A stretch of 64,000 nucleotides of DNA from Azonexaceae bacterium (GTDB lineage Bacteria; Pseudomonadota; Gammaproteobacteria; Burkholderiales; Rhodocyclaceae): contig JAAXVL010000002.1 in assembly GCA_013335535.1 (NCBI GenBank), positions 62,001 through 126,000 on the forward strand, written 5' to 3'. Of this stretch, positions 31,775 through 41,559 are shown one piece after another. How positions within the stretch are numbered: the first letter of the stretch is position 1; each line of letters begins with the position of its first letter. The notes under the pieces were generated by a model. The model saw only the letters and a program-made list of their open reading frames with translations, was not told the origin of the DNA and ran no database searches. Position numbers and translations under genes: made by a program.

Positions 31775-31848
31775 GGCTTCGTTGACGATTCATCCACAGG
31801 GCGCTATCCTCTGCGGTTTCGCAAAATCGCTGGATTCAAGGAGTTATC

Positions 31849-32007
31849 ATGGCCGCTACCATCAATCGTGTTCGCCGTTCCTCGCTGGAGCGCCGCTGCA
31901 TTTCCAAGTCCACCAAGCGCCTGTTCAAGGGCATGAGCAAGACCATGTTCAAGGTCATGTACGGTGCCGAGTGCCATCAGCGCAACCGTAAGGCCCTGGG
32001 CGCTTAA
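31849..32007 (+). CDS. Small (52 aa) highly basic hypothetical protein
   Basis: ATG preceded by AAGGAG; MAATINRVRRSSLERRCISKSTKRLFKGMSKTMFKVMYGAECHQRNRKALGA*; absent from the supplied track (short). Confidence 0.6.
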   Translation: MAATINRVRRSSLERRCISKSTKRLFKGMSKTMFKVMYGAECHQRNRKALGA

Positions 32008-32081
32008 GTTTTCGCCAGTATTCCGAGCCCCGGTTGCCGCAAGGTGACCGGGGCTTCTTCATTTTTGACTTCGGGAAAAAC

Positions 32082-33272
32082 ATGGCTCAGCTGATTCTGC
32101 TTCCGGGCAAGGAACGTTCGGCGTTCAAGCATCATCCGTGGTTGTTCGCCGGTTCGGTCGGCCGCCTTGAAGGCCGGGCACGGCCGGGTGATACGGTCGA
32201 AGTGCTGGCCGACAACCTGCGGCCGCTCGGGCGCGCTGCCTACAGTCCGAAGTCGCAGATTCGCGCACGCTTCTGGACTTTCGATGCCGACGAGCCGATC
32301 GACGACGCCTTCTTCAAGCGGCGCATCGCGGCGGCCGTGGCGCTGCGTCAGTCGCTGCCGGAACTGCGCGGCCAGCAGGGCTTGCGCCTGATCCACGCCG
32401 AATCCGATGGCTTGCCAGGCGTCATTGCCGACCAGTACGGCGACACGGTGGTTGTCCAGCTGACTTCGGCCGGCGCCGACAAGTGGCGCAATGCCATCGT
32501 CGCCGGGCTGGTCAAGGCAACCGGCTGTGCCCGTGTCTATGAGCGTTCCGATTCCGATGTTCGTGGCCTTGAGGGGCTGGGTCCGACGACCGGCTGGCTG
32601 CATGGCGAGGCGCCGGCGACGCCGTTGTCCATCGATGAAAATGGTGTCCGGCTGGCTATCGATATTGCTGGCGGCCACAAGACCGGTTTCTATCTCGACC
32701 AGCGCGAGAACCGCGCCTTGCTCGGCGCGTTGGCGGCCGGCAAGGATGTCCTGAACTGCTTCTGCTACACCGGCGGTTTTTCGCTGCAGGCGCTGGCCGG
32801 CGGTGCCAAGAGCGTACTGTCCATCGATTCCTCGGGCCCGGCGCTGGCGCAGGCCCAGGCCAATTTGGCCCTGAATCCGAAGTTGCCGGCCGACCGGGCG
32901 CAATGGCAGGAGGCGGATGTGTTTCAGGCGCTGCGCGATTTTCGCAAGGCGGGCCAGCTGTTCGACCTCATCGTCCTCGATCCGCCCAAGTTTGCGCCGT
33001 CCGCGGCTCATGCAGACCGGGCGGCGAAGGCTTACAAGGACATCAATATTCTGGGTTGCCGGCTGCTCAAGCCCGGTGGGCTGTTGATGACCTATTCGTG
33101 TTCGGGCGGCGTCGGGCTGGAAATGTTCCAGAAAATCATCGCCGACTCGGCGCTCGATGCCGGGCGCAGCGCACGTATCGTTCGTCGCCTGGCCGGCGCG
33201 GCCGATCATCCGGTGGCGTTGAACTTCCCGGAAGGCGAATATCTCAAAGGCTTGCTGGTGCAGGTGGACTGA
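32082..33272 (+). CDS. Class I SAM-dependent rRNA methyltransferase (RlmI/YccW-like, PUA domain)
   Basis: LILLPGKERSAFKHHPWLFAGSV, FYLDQRENRALLGALAAGKDVLNCFCYTGGFSLQAL, LIVLDPPKFA. Confidence 0.94.
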   Translation: MAQLILLPGKERSAFKHHPWLFAGSVGRLEGRARPGDTVEVLADNLRPLGRAAYSPKSQIRARFWTFDADEPIDDAFFKRRIAAAVALRQSLPELRGQQGLRLIHAESDGLPGVIADQYGDTVVVQLTSAGADKWRNAIVAGLVKATGCARVYERSDSDVRGLEGLGPTTGWLHGEAPATPLSIDENGVRLAIDIAGGHKTGFYLDQRENRALLGALAAGKDVLNCFCYTGGFSLQALAGGAKSVLSIDSSGPALAQAQANLALNPKLPADRAQWQEADVFQALRDFRKAGQLFDLIVLDPPKFAPSAAHADRAAKAYKDINILGCRLLKPGGLLMTYSCSGGVGLEMFQKIIADSALDAGRSARIVRRLAGAADHPVALNFPEGEYLKGLLVQVD

Positions 33273-33320
33273 GCGCCGCTCCGTCATCTGACCGTAAAGC
33301 CAAGCTGATAAACTGAACAG

Positions 33321-33602
33321 ATGCTTCATCTGCGCCGGCTCCTTCTCGTTGTCGTGCTCCTCTTCGCCCAACTGGCGGCGGGGGCGCACGCGGTTGAGCA
33401 TGCGGCGAGCAACGATGATGGTTTGCCGACGCATGTCTGCCAGCTTTGTCTGGCGGCGCATGATCTCGGCGTGGCCTTGCCGTCGCTGGCGGCGCTGCCG
33501 CCGGTACTGGCCCTTCAGTTCGTTCCGACGTCTTTTTCGGCGCATGGCCGTAGCGCCTTTCCGGCGCCCATCGCGACTCAGCAGGGTCCGCCTCTTTTCT
33601 GA
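33321..33602 (+). CDS. Small DUF2946-like secreted/membrane protein
   Basis: 93 aa, N-terminal hydrophobic leader, THVCQLCLAAHDLG Cys motif; adjacent to a metal uptake locus. Confidence 0.5.
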   Translation: MLHLRRLLLVVVLLFAQLAAGAHAVEHAASNDDGLPTHVCQLCLAAHDLGVALPSLAALPPVLALQFVPTSFSAHGRSAFPAPIATQQGPPLF

Positions 33603-33633
33603 AATTGCCCTCTTTTTCCGGTTGACCGTGGAA
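33601..33633 (+). repeat. Dispersed element copy D (upstream of the porin gene)
   Basis: GAAATTGCCCTCTTTTTCCGGTTGACCGTGGAA. Confidence 0.88.
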
Positions 33634-33676
33634 GCACCGCGCTTGGCCGTTTATTACGCAATTTCAGGAAATTTCC

Positions 33677-35026
33677 ATGCAAAAGTCTTTTGCCATGGCG
33701 GCCTTGCTGGCTGCCTCATGCGGCGCGCACGCCGCATCCGATGCCGATCTGGCCGCCATCCGCGCCCAGATCGACGACATGAAAAAAACCTACGAGCAGC
33801 GCATTGCGGCGCTCGAACAGCGGCTGGTTCAGGCTGAATCACAGGCCAGCTCGCAGGCTAAATCCGAAAAGTCGGTGCCGGCGCCAAGCCCGGTGGAAAA
33901 TCGCCAGTCCGTGGCGCCTACTAACGCCTTCAATCCCGAAGTCTCGCTGATTCTCCAGGGGCAGTACCGCCACGCCAAAAACGTTCCGGGGCGAGGCATC
34001 ACCGGCTTTGTGCCGGGCGGCGAGGGCTTGAACACGCGCGGCTTTTCGGTCGATGAAACGGAGCTGGTGCTGGCTGCCAATATCGATCCCTACTGGCGCG
34101 GTCAGGTCATCGTGGCGATGGCTGACGGTCAGGCCAATATCGAGGAAGCGTGGTTCCAGTCGCTGGCCATCGGCCAGGGCGTCGGCCTGAAAGTGGGGCG
34201 TTATCGCTCGAGCATCGGTTACCTCAACGAGCAACATCCGCACATGTGGGATTTTGCCGATGCTCCGCTCATGTACCAGGCGATGTTCGGCGAAGGGGCC
34301 AGCTATGTGCAGGATGGCGTGCAGCTGAAATGGCTGGCGCCGACGTCGCTGTTTGTCGAACTGGGTTCTGAAATTGGTCGCGGCGCTAATTTTCCGGGGA
34401 CTGATCACAACAACAATGGAACTGGCGGCGGCGCGCTGTATATCCATGTCGGCGACGATGTCGGCGTCTCCAATAGCTGGCGAGCCGGAGCGTCGTGGTT
34501 GAAGACGCGGGCTAGCGAGCGGAGTTCGGACTTTGTCGAACAACTGGGTGGTAACGTCGCGCAGGGCGTTTTCAACGGCGATTCGTCGACCTGGCTGGCT
34601 GATTTCGTCTGGAAGTGGGCGCCGAACGGCAATTCGGCGCATCAGAACTTCAAGTTCCAGAGCGAGTATTTCGTGCGCGAGGAGAAGGGCAGTTTGAACG
34701 CGACGTCGGTTGATAGCAGCTACAAGACCCGCCAGTCCGGCTGGTACGCCCAGGGCGTCTATCAATTCACGCCGCAATGGCGGGCCGGCTTGCGTTATGA
34801 GCAGCTTGACAGCGGTACGCGTGATTTCGGCGCCAATGCGGCCAATCTGGTTGTCGACAGCTATCGCCCGAAAAAGGCGTCGGCGATGGTCGATTGCAGC
34901 TGGAGCGAGTTCTCGCGCGTCCGTCTGCAGATTGCGCAGGACAAGTCGATGTTCGGCATCACCGACAATCAGCTGACCCTGCAGTACGTCATGAGCCTGG
35001 GCGCCCACGGCGCACACAAGTTCTAG
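33677..35026 (+). CDS. Outer-membrane porin-like protein with N-terminal coiled coil
   Basis: Signal peptide MQKSFAMAALLAASCGAHA, coiled-coil IRAQIDDMKKTYEQRIAALEQRLVQAES, amphipathic beta-strand C-terminal region. Confidence 0.7.
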   Translation: MQKSFAMAALLAASCGAHAASDADLAAIRAQIDDMKKTYEQRIAALEQRLVQAESQASSQAKSEKSVPAPSPVENRQSVAPTNAFNPEVSLILQGQYRHAKNVPGRGITGFVPGGEGLNTRGFSVDETELVLAANIDPYWRGQVIVAMADGQANIEEAWFQSLAIGQGVGLKVGRYRSSIGYLNEQHPHMWDFADAPLMYQAMFGEGASYVQDGVQLKWLAPTSLFVELGSEIGRGANFPGTDHNNNGTGGGALYIHVGDDVGVSNSWRAGASWLKTRASERSSDFVEQLGGNVAQGVFNGDSSTWLADFVWKWAPNGNSAHQNFKFQSEYFVREEKGSLNATSVDSSYKTRQSGWYAQGVYQFTPQWRAGLRYEQLDSGTRDFGANAANLVVDSYRPKKASAMVDCSWSEFSRVRLQIAQDKSMFGITDNQLTLQYVMSLGAHGAHKF

Positions 35027-35035
35027 GAGCCGACC

Positions 35036-35932
35036 ATGAAACATTTCATTTTTGCCTGTTTTTTCGGGTTGACCGTGGGAAGCGCCCAGGCCGACCTGAA
35101 AATCTTCGCCACCGTGCCGGAATGGGGTGCGCTGGCGCAGGAAATCGGGGGCGGCAAGGTCAAGGTCTATACCGCGACCAACGCCTTCCAGGACCCACAC
35201 CGCATCGAGGCCAAGCCGTCGCTGCTGGCACAAGCGCGGCAGGCCAATCTGGTCATCGCCGCCGGTGCCGATCTGGAAATCGGCTGGTTGCCGCTGGTCC
35301 TGCGCGATTCGGGAAATGCGGCCATCCAGAACGGTCAGCCGGGTTATTTTCAGGCGGCCAACTTCGTCAATCGCCTTGAACTCCCGGCCACGCTCGACCG
35401 CGCCAACGGCGACGTTCATGCCGCCGGCAATCCACACACCCACCTCGATCCACGCAATGTGCTGAAAGTCGGCGAGGCACTGACGGCGCGCATGGCCGAA
35501 CTCGACGCGCCCAACGCCGCCGCCTATCAGGCCGGCTACCAGGCCTTCGCCGGCAAATGGCAGACGGCAATGACGCGCTGGCAGAAAGACGCGGCCCCAC
35601 TCAAGGGCGTGCCGGTGCTCGTTCACCACGCCTCCTTCGTCTATTTGCTCAACTGGCTGGGCATGAAGGAAGTCGGCACGCTCGAACCGAAGCCCGGCAT
35701 CGAGCCGACCAGCGGTCATTTGACCGGCCTCCTGGCACGCCAGCCGGGCGCGCCGGCCCAAATGGTCCTGCGTGCCGCCTATCAGCAGGAAGGGCCGAGC
35801 CAGTGGATGGCAGGAAAGACCGGCATGCCGGCCATCCTGCTGCCCTACACGGTGGGGGGCACGCCTGAGGCGAAAGACTTGTTCGGGCTGTTCGACGATA
35901 CGCTTCAGCGTTTGTTGAAAGGACTGCGGTGA
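35036..35932 (+). CDS. Zinc/manganese-type ABC transporter substrate-binding protein (ZnuA-like)
   Basis: KIFATVPEWGALAQEIGGGKVKVYTATNAFQDPHRIEAKPSLLAQARQANLVIAAGADLEIGWLP, NPHTHLDPRNVL. Confidence 0.92.
   Translation: MKHFIFACFFGLTVGSAQADLKIFATVPEWGALAQEIGGGKVKVYTATNAFQDPHRIEAKPSLLAQARQANLVIAAGADLEIGWLPLVLRDSGNAAIQNGQPGYFQAANFVNRLELPATLDRANGDVHAAGNPHTHLDPRNVLKVGEALTARMAELDAPNAAAYQAGYQAFAGKWQTAMTRWQKDAAPLKGVPVLVHHASFVYLLNWLGMKEVGTLEPKPGIEPTSGHLTGLLARQPGAPAQMVLRAAYQQEGPSQWMAGKTGMPAILLPYTVGGTPEAKDLFGLFDDTLQRLLKGLR
35043..35081 (+). repeat. Dispersed element copy F (ZnuA-like signal peptide coding region)
   Basis: ATTTCATTTTTGCCTGTTTTTTCGGGTTGACCGTGGGAA. Confidence 0.8.
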
Positions 35933-36507
35933 GCCTTCTTCTCCGTACCGAGAAGCTCGTCGTCGGCTGGCAGCAGCCGGCGACGCAGCCGCTCGACTTG
36001 AGCGTCGCGGCCGGTGAGATCGTCGGCCTGACCGGTCCCAACGGCGTCGGCAAAAGTACGCTGCTCGCGGCTTTTGCCGGCCGGGCCAAAGTGTTTTCCG
36101 GGCGCATCGAGCAATCTCCGGGCGTTCGCTTGGCCTTGCAGAGGCAGGACGTGCCGCCGGTCGTCGGCATGCCCTTGTCCGGGCGCGAGCTGCTGGCGCT
36201 GACCGGGGCTGCATCCGACGGTCTGCCGACCTGGCTGGCCGGTCGTCTCGACATCCGGCTCGACCGCTTGTCCGGCGGCCAGCGCCATTACCTGACGCTA
36301 TGGGCGGTCCTGCAGGCACCGGCCGATCTGGTGCTGCTCGACGAACCGACCAACAATCTCGACGTGGCCGGTGTCGCCCACCTGACCGAACACCTGCGCG
36401 ACCGGGCGGCAGCCGGGGCCGGCATTCTCGTCGTCAGTCACGACACGGCCTTTGTCGACGCCGTGTGCGACCGGGTGATCGGTCTGAGAGGGAGCGATGT
36501 CGACTGA
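35929..36507 (+). CDS. Metal ABC transporter ATP-binding protein (ZnuC-like)
   Basis: GLTGPNGVGKSTLLAAFAG Walker A, LSGGQRHYLTLWAVLQAPADLVLLDEPTNNLD. Confidence 0.9.
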   Translation: MSLLLRTEKLVVGWQQPATQPLDLSVAAGEIVGLTGPNGVGKSTLLAAFAGRAKVFSGRIEQSPGVRLALQRQDVPPVVGMPLSGRELLALTGAASDGLPTWLAGRLDIRLDRLSGGQRHYLTLWAVLQAPADLVLLDEPTNNLDVAGVAHLTEHLRDRAAAGAGILVVSHDTAFVDAVCDRVIGLRGSDVD

Positions 36508-37261
36508 ACTTTTCCTGATTCCTTTCCTGACGGGCCTGGCCTGCGCCATCGTGCTGCCGGTGCTCGGCTGCTACCTGCGTTTACGCGACGAATGGCTGGC
36601 CGCGCTGGCCTATTCCCATGTTGCCGCGGCCGGGGCCTTGCTTGCCCTGCTGGCTGGCGTGCCGCCAGTGCTCGGCGGGCTGTCCACGGCCGCCCTGGCC
36701 GGTTCTGGTCGGCGCCTGTTTGCCCAACGACTGTCCGGCGGGGCAAGCGATGCCCTGTTGCTGGTCGGCGGCTGGGCCATCGCCGTCTTGCTGGCCGCCA
36801 ACGCGCCGATGGCCGAACGTCTGGGCCATGCCCTGTTCGACGGACAACTCTATTTCGCCAGCAGTCAGGAACTATGGCCGGTCGCCAGCGGAGGGCTCGT
36901 TGTCTTGTTCGCCTTGCGTGCGTTGTCGTCCCGTTTGTTGCTGGCCCGCGTTTATCCCGATCTCTTTCGTTTGCGCGGCCTGTCGGCCTGGCCGATCCAG
37001 GTGGGTTTCGATCTGATGGCGGCGTTCACCCTGGCGCTGGCCACCATGAGCCTGGGCGTCATGGGTGCATTCGCCCTGGTCTTCATCCCGCCGTGGCTGG
37101 CCTTCCGGCGTGCTGCCAACTGGCGTTCTGGCCTACGCTGGGCCTTGGCCATCGGTGTCCTGGCGTATGTCGCTGCCTTTGCCCTGGCGCTCGGACTCGA
37201 CCAGCCCTTCGGGCCGGTTCTCGCGCTTCTGCTCGTGTTGGCCGGCTTGCTCGTTGCATGA
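36497..37261 (+). CDS. Metal ABC transporter permease (ZnuB-like)
   Basis: 254 aa, multi-TM, ABC-3-like; overlaps the ATPase gene. Confidence 0.85.
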   Translation: MSTELFLIPFLTGLACAIVLPVLGCYLRLRDEWLAALAYSHVAAAGALLALLAGVPPVLGGLSTAALAGSGRRLFAQRLSGGASDALLLVGGWAIAVLLAANAPMAERLGHALFDGQLYFASSQELWPVASGGLVVLFALRALSSRLLLARVYPDLFRLRGLSAWPIQVGFDLMAAFTLALATMSLGVMGAFALVFIPPWLAFRRAANWRSGLRWALAIGVLAYVAAFALALGLDQPFGPVLALLLVLAGLLVA

Positions 37262-37306
37262 AGTGCGAGGGCATGCTAAAACTACTCCCCCGCGTGCGGA
37301 GTGGTT

Positions 37307-38614
37307 ATGGTTTTTTCCTTTTTCAAGAAGCAGGACAAGAAGATGCCCGAACGGCCGGCCGCCCGTCCGCGTGCACCGGCCCCGCTGCCAGAGGCCAAGG
37401 CGCCTGTAGCACCAGTCGAGGATCAACCCAAGTCGCTGCCCGAGCCGCTGCCGGATCTGGAATTTACCCCCGGTAAGCCGACCAAGCCTCAGCCCGCACC
37501 GGCTGCTCGCAAGCCAGACAGTAAGGGGGCGGCTACCCCACTGCAGCCGCCGGCGGCCGATTCCGATTTCGCCATCGACGATTTCGACAGCGACGATTTC
37601 ACTGAATCCAGCGTCATGGGCATCGACGTCAATCACGACGACGACCCGCTGCAAGCCTGCGTCGAGCAGGTTGTCGTCCTCTATGCCAACGGCCAGGATG
37701 GCGCTGCGCGCTCGCTGCTCGAGACATTCGTCCGCTCCTACCACGGCCGGGAAGGCCGGCGTTTCTGGCTGCTGCTGTTCGATCTGCTGCAGGCGACCGG
37801 TGAGCGGGCTGCGTTCGAGAAGCTCGGTGCCGATTACGCCGAAGCCTGTGAAATGTCACCGCCAACCTGGTCGCAGCAATCGCCAGCCGCCAAGCAGGCC
37901 ACCGGTGCGGTCGGTCCGCACAAGATTTTCCTGCAGGGCGTGCTGACCGAGGAAGGTGCCTTGCCGGTGACTGAGCTGGCCAAACTGGTCGAGCAAAAGG
38001 CACAGGTCACGGTTGATTGCACCAAGCTCATCGGTTGCGACGACGAGGTGGCCGGGCAACTGGCCGATCTGCTGAGCCGGGCCAGAAAGGGTCGGCTGGC
38101 GGTAACGCTGATCGGTACGGATGTTTTTATCGATCGCTTGAATTGCCGCATGGTGGCTGGCGATACGGCCCACGAGCCGTCCTGGCGCCTGTTGCTCGAG
38201 TTGTTGCAGCGGCACGGCACGCAGGATGCGTTCGAGGAGCGAGCCGTCGATTTTGCGGTGACCTTCGAGTTGTCGCCTCCGTCGTGGGAGCCCAGAGTGG
38301 CGGTCGCCGCGCCCGCGGTGTCCGCTGCAGCGGAACGCCCGGTCGATGACGCGCATTATTTGTCGGGTGACCTCAAGGGCTGCCGCTTTGATGAGTTGGT
38401 GGCTGTCATAGAGGGGTCAGAACAGCCGATCCTCGATTTTTCCGGCGTGCGCCGGCTCGATTTCGTTTCGGCCGGGCAGCTGGTCAACCGCCTCGCGCCG
38501 TACAAGGCGGCGGGGCGCGACATCGTCATCCGCAGCCCGAATCATCTGGTCGCCGAGTTGATGGCCGTGGTCGGCCTCAACAAGCAGGCGCGCATTCTCG
38601 TTCCCAAGTCTTAA
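37307..38614 (+). CDS. Hypothetical protein with two STAS-like domains and a duplicated helical module
   Basis: C-terminal [50 protein letters not shown]; internal repeat [34 protein letters not shown] / [33 protein letters not shown]. Confidence 0.75.
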   Translation: MVFSFFKKQDKKMPERPAARPRAPAPLPEAKAPVAPVEDQPKSLPEPLPDLEFTPGKPTKPQPAPAARKPDSKGAATPLQPPAADSDFAIDDFDSDDFTESSVMGIDVNHDDDPLQACVEQVVVLYANGQDGAARSLLETFVRSYHGREGRRFWLLLFDLLQATGERAAFEKLGADYAEACEMSPPTWSQQSPAAKQATGAVGPHKIFLQGVLTEEGALPVTELAKLVEQKAQVTVDCTKLIGCDDEVAGQLADLLSRARKGRLAVTLIGTDVFIDRLNCRMVAGDTAHEPSWRLLLELLQRHGTQDAFEERAVDFAVTFELSPPSWEPRVAVAAPAVSAAAERPVDDAHYLSGDLKGCRFDELVAVIEGSEQPILDFSGVRRLDFVSAGQLVNRLAPYKAAGRDIVIRSPNHLVAELMAVVGLNKQARILVPKS

Positions 38615-38627
38615 TTCAGGAAAAAAC

Positions 38628-39164
38628 ATGGAGCAATATCACGGCACGACGATCCTGTCGGTGCGCCGGGGCAATTCCGTCGCCATGGGCGGCGATGGCC
38701 AGGTCACGCTGGGCAACATCGTCATCAAGGCCACCGCCAAGAAGGTTCGTCGCCTGTACAACGGCCGTATTCTGGCTGGCTTTGCCGGCGGTACGGCCGA
38801 TGCCTTCACGCTGTTCGAGCGTTTTGAGGCCAAGCTGGAAAAGCATCAGGGCAATCTGTTGCGTTCGGCTGTCGAACTGGCCAAGGACTGGCGTTCCGAC
38901 CGCGCCCTGCGCCGTCTGGAAGCCATGCTGTCGGTGGCTGATCGCGATGTGTCGCTGATCATCACCGGTAACGGCGATGTGCTGGAGCCAGAGCAGGGCA
39001 TCGTCGCCATCGGTTCCGGTGGCTCCTACGCGCAGAGCGCGGCCCGGGCACTGCTCGAAAATACCGAGCTGGCACCGCGCGAGATCGTTACCAAGTCACT
39101 GGAAATCGCCGGCGACATCTGTATCTACACCAACCGCAACTTCACGCTCGAGGTGCTCGAATGA
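38628..39164 (+). CDS. hslV: HslV ATP-dependent protease subunit
   Basis: [43 protein letters not shown]. Confidence 0.97.
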   Translation: MEQYHGTTILSVRRGNSVAMGGDGQVTLGNIVIKATAKKVRRLYNGRILAGFAGGTADAFTLFERFEAKLEKHQGNLLRSAVELAKDWRSDRALRRLEAMLSVADRDVSLIITGNGDVLEPEQGIVAIGSGGSYAQSAARALLENTELAPREIVTKSLEIAGDICIYTNRNFTLEVLE

Positions 39165-40501
39165 CGACCATGACGCCACAGGAAATCGTGTCGGAACTCG
39201 ACAAGCACATCGTCGGGCAGAAGAATGCCAAGAAGGCTGTCGCCATTGCCTTGCGCAATCGCTGGCGGCGTTCGCAGGTGGCCGAGCCGTTGCGGCAGGA
39301 AATCACGCCGAAGAACATCCTGATGATCGGGCCGACCGGTGTCGGCAAGACGGAGATCGCCCGCCGCCTGGCCCGTCTGGCCAACGCACCCTTCATCAAG
39401 ATCGAGGCGACCAAGTTTACCGAAGTCGGCTACGTCGGCCGCGATGTCGAGACGATCATCCGCGATCTGGTCGAAATGGCCATCAAGTCGCACCGCGAAC
39501 GTGCCATGAAAACCATGCGCGCCCGGGCTGAAGATGCGGCCGAGGAACGTATCCTCGACGTCCTGTTGCCAACGGCGCGCGGCCCCAACTTTTTTGCCGA
39601 GAATTCCGAGTCGACCGCCAGCGATAACACGACCCGCCAGAAATTCCGCAAGAAGCTGCGCGAAGGCGAGCTCGACGACAAGGAAATCGACATCGAAGTC
39701 GCCGTGCCAGGCATGCAGGCTGAAATCTTCGCGCCGCCCGGCATGGAGGAGCTCACCCAGCAGATTCAAGGCATGTTCCAGAGCGTTGGCGGTGGCAAGA
39801 AGAAGTCGCGCAAGCTGCCGATCAAGGAGGCCCTCAAGCTGCTGACCGACGAGGAAGCAGCCAAGCTGGTCAATGACGAGGACGTCAAGCTCGAGGCGGT
39901 CAAGGCCGTCGAGCAGAACGGCATCGTTTTCCTCGACGAGCTCGACAAGATCGCCAGCCGCTCGGAAATGCAGGGCGCCGATGTGTCACGCCAGGGGGTC
40001 CAGCGCGACCTGCTGCCGCTGGTCGAGGGCACGACCGTGTCGACCAAGTACGGCATGATCAAGACTGACCACATCCTGTTCATCGCCTCGGGTGCCTTCC
40101 ATCTGTCCAAGCCGTCCGACTTGATTCCCGAGTTGCAGGGCCGCTTCCCGATCCGCGTCGAGCTCGACTCGCTGTCGGTGGCCGATTTCGAGTGCATCCT
40201 GACCCAGACCGATGCCTGTCTGACCAAGCAGTACGAAGCGTTGCTGGCAACCGAAGGTGTGCACATCGCCTTTGCCGAAGACGGTATCCGGCGCATGGCC
40301 GAAATTGCCTTCCAGGTGAATGAGCGGACCGAGAACATCGGTGCCCGTCGCCTGCATACGGTCATGGAAAAGTTGCTCGAAGAGGTCTCGTTTGACGCCG
40401 GCAAGGCCGGTCTGGAAACTGTCCAGGTCGATGCCGCCTACGTCAACGAAAAGCTCGGCGAAGTGGCGGCCGACGAAGACCTGTCGCGCTACGTTCTCTG
40501 A
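39161..40501 (+). CDS. hslU: HslU ATPase subunit
   Basis: [57 protein letters not shown]. Confidence 0.97.
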   Translation: MTTMTPQEIVSELDKHIVGQKNAKKAVAIALRNRWRRSQVAEPLRQEITPKNILMIGPTGVGKTEIARRLARLANAPFIKIEATKFTEVGYVGRDVETIIRDLVEMAIKSHRERAMKTMRARAEDAAEERILDVLLPTARGPNFFAENSESTASDNTTRQKFRKKLREGELDDKEIDIEVAVPGMQAEIFAPPGMEELTQQIQGMFQSVGGGKKKSRKLPIKEALKLLTDEEAAKLVNDEDVKLEAVKAVEQNGIVFLDELDKIASRSEMQGADVSRQGVQRDLLPLVEGTTVSTKYGMIKTDHILFIASGAFHLSKPSDLIPELQGRFPIRVELDSLSVADFECILTQTDACLTKQYEALLATEGVHIAFAEDGIRRMAEIAFQVNERTENIGARRLHTVMEKLLEEVSFDAGKAGLETVQVDAAYVNEKLGEVAADEDLSRYVL

Positions 40502-40521
40502 TCTTTAGGGGTAATCCCTGC

Positions 40522-40548
40522 TGTGCGGACATAGTCGGTGTCCGCACA
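40522..40548 (+). terminator. Hairpin downstream of hslU (probable terminator)
   Basis: TGTGCGGACA-tagtcgg-TGTCCGCACA, 10 bp perfect stem, weak T-rich tail. Confidence 0.6.
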
Positions 40549-40586
40549 ATCCTCTTTGTAGCCCACTCCCATTTGAGGCCTTCCGC

Positions 40587-41474
40587 TTGGACGAGCAAAG
40601 CCTGAGTTTCCGTCTGCTGGTCATTCTGTTCCCCATTTTCGGGATCGTCGCGGCCGGCTACTTTTACGGCCGCAAGCACAAGCCGGAAATGGCCGTCGCC
40701 AACCGGCTGAACATGGATATTTTTATCCCGGCCCTGGTTTTCGCCGCGATGGCCGGCAAGTCCTTCGAGCTCGCGGCCTATGCGCCCTTGGCGCTGGGTG
40801 GCTTTCTTGTTCTGGTGACCTGTGGTCTGCTCGCCTGGCCGATTGCCCGCCTGTTTGGCATCCAGCCGAAGACGCTGGTGCCTCCCATGCTCTTCAACAA
40901 TTCCGGCAACATCGGCCTGCCGCTTGCCGTCCTGGCCTGGGGGGAGAGCGCATTGCCGGCGGCCGTGATCCTGTTCATGGTCGAAAATACCCTGCATTTT
41001 TCCTTCGGCGCCCGCCTGCTCGACCCGACGACGCGCATTTTGACCTTGTGGCGTGTTCCGGTGGTGTTTGCCGCAATAGCCGGCCTGACGGTGGCGCTCG
41101 TCAAGATCCCGATCTGGACCCCGTTGATCATTGGCATCAAGATGCTGGGCGATGTTTCGGTGCCCCTGCTGCTCTTCTCGCTTGGCGTGAGGATGACCGA
41201 TGTCTCTTTCAGTGAATGGAAGCTTGCCGTAGGCAGTGCCTTGTTGCGGCCAGTGGCCGGCATGCTCATTGCGGCCGGAGTCATTCAGATGTTGGGCTTG
41301 CAGGGGCGGGACGCCGCGATGCTCTTCGTGTTCGGTGCGCTACCGCCGGCTGTGCTCAACTTCCTGTTTGCCGAGCGTTACAAGCAGGAACCGCAGCGTG
41401 TCGCCTCCATCGTGCTGATCGGCAATCTGGCGGCGTTGCTATTTTTGCCGCTGGCGCTGGCTTACGTGCTGTGA
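40587..41474 (+). CDS. AEC family transporter
   Basis: FNNSGNIGLPLAVLAWGESALPAAVILFMVENTLHF; ten-TM-like profile. Confidence 0.9.
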   Translation: MDEQSLSFRLLVILFPIFGIVAAGYFYGRKHKPEMAVANRLNMDIFIPALVFAAMAGKSFELAAYAPLALGGFLVLVTCGLLAWPIARLFGIQPKTLVPPMLFNNSGNIGLPLAVLAWGESALPAAVILFMVENTLHFSFGARLLDPTTRILTLWRVPVVFAAIAGLTVALVKIPIWTPLIIGIKMLGDVSVPLLLFSLGVRMTDVSFSEWKLAVGSALLRPVAGMLIAAGVIQMLGLQGRDAAMLFVFGALPPAVLNFLFAERYKQEPQRVASIVLIGNLAALLFLPLALAYVL

Positions 41475-41511
41475 TCCGGAAGCGCCATTTCCTCGTGGTA
41501 ACGAGGTGGCA

Positions 41512-41552
41512 GGATTTCAATTTTGGCCAATTTTTCCGGTTGACCGTGGAAT
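41512..41552 (+). repeat. Dispersed element copy A (convergent intergenic region)
   Basis: GGATTTCAATTTTGGCCAATTTTTCCGGTTGACCGTGGAAT. Confidence 0.93.
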
Positions 41553-41559
41553 TGCCGAT

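Noticed and set aside
33839-36319. 826-aa minus-strand ORF over the porin/ZnuA/ZnuC genes
   Set aside because: Arg/Ala-rich, low-complexity antisense translation; sense strand has three well-supported genes.
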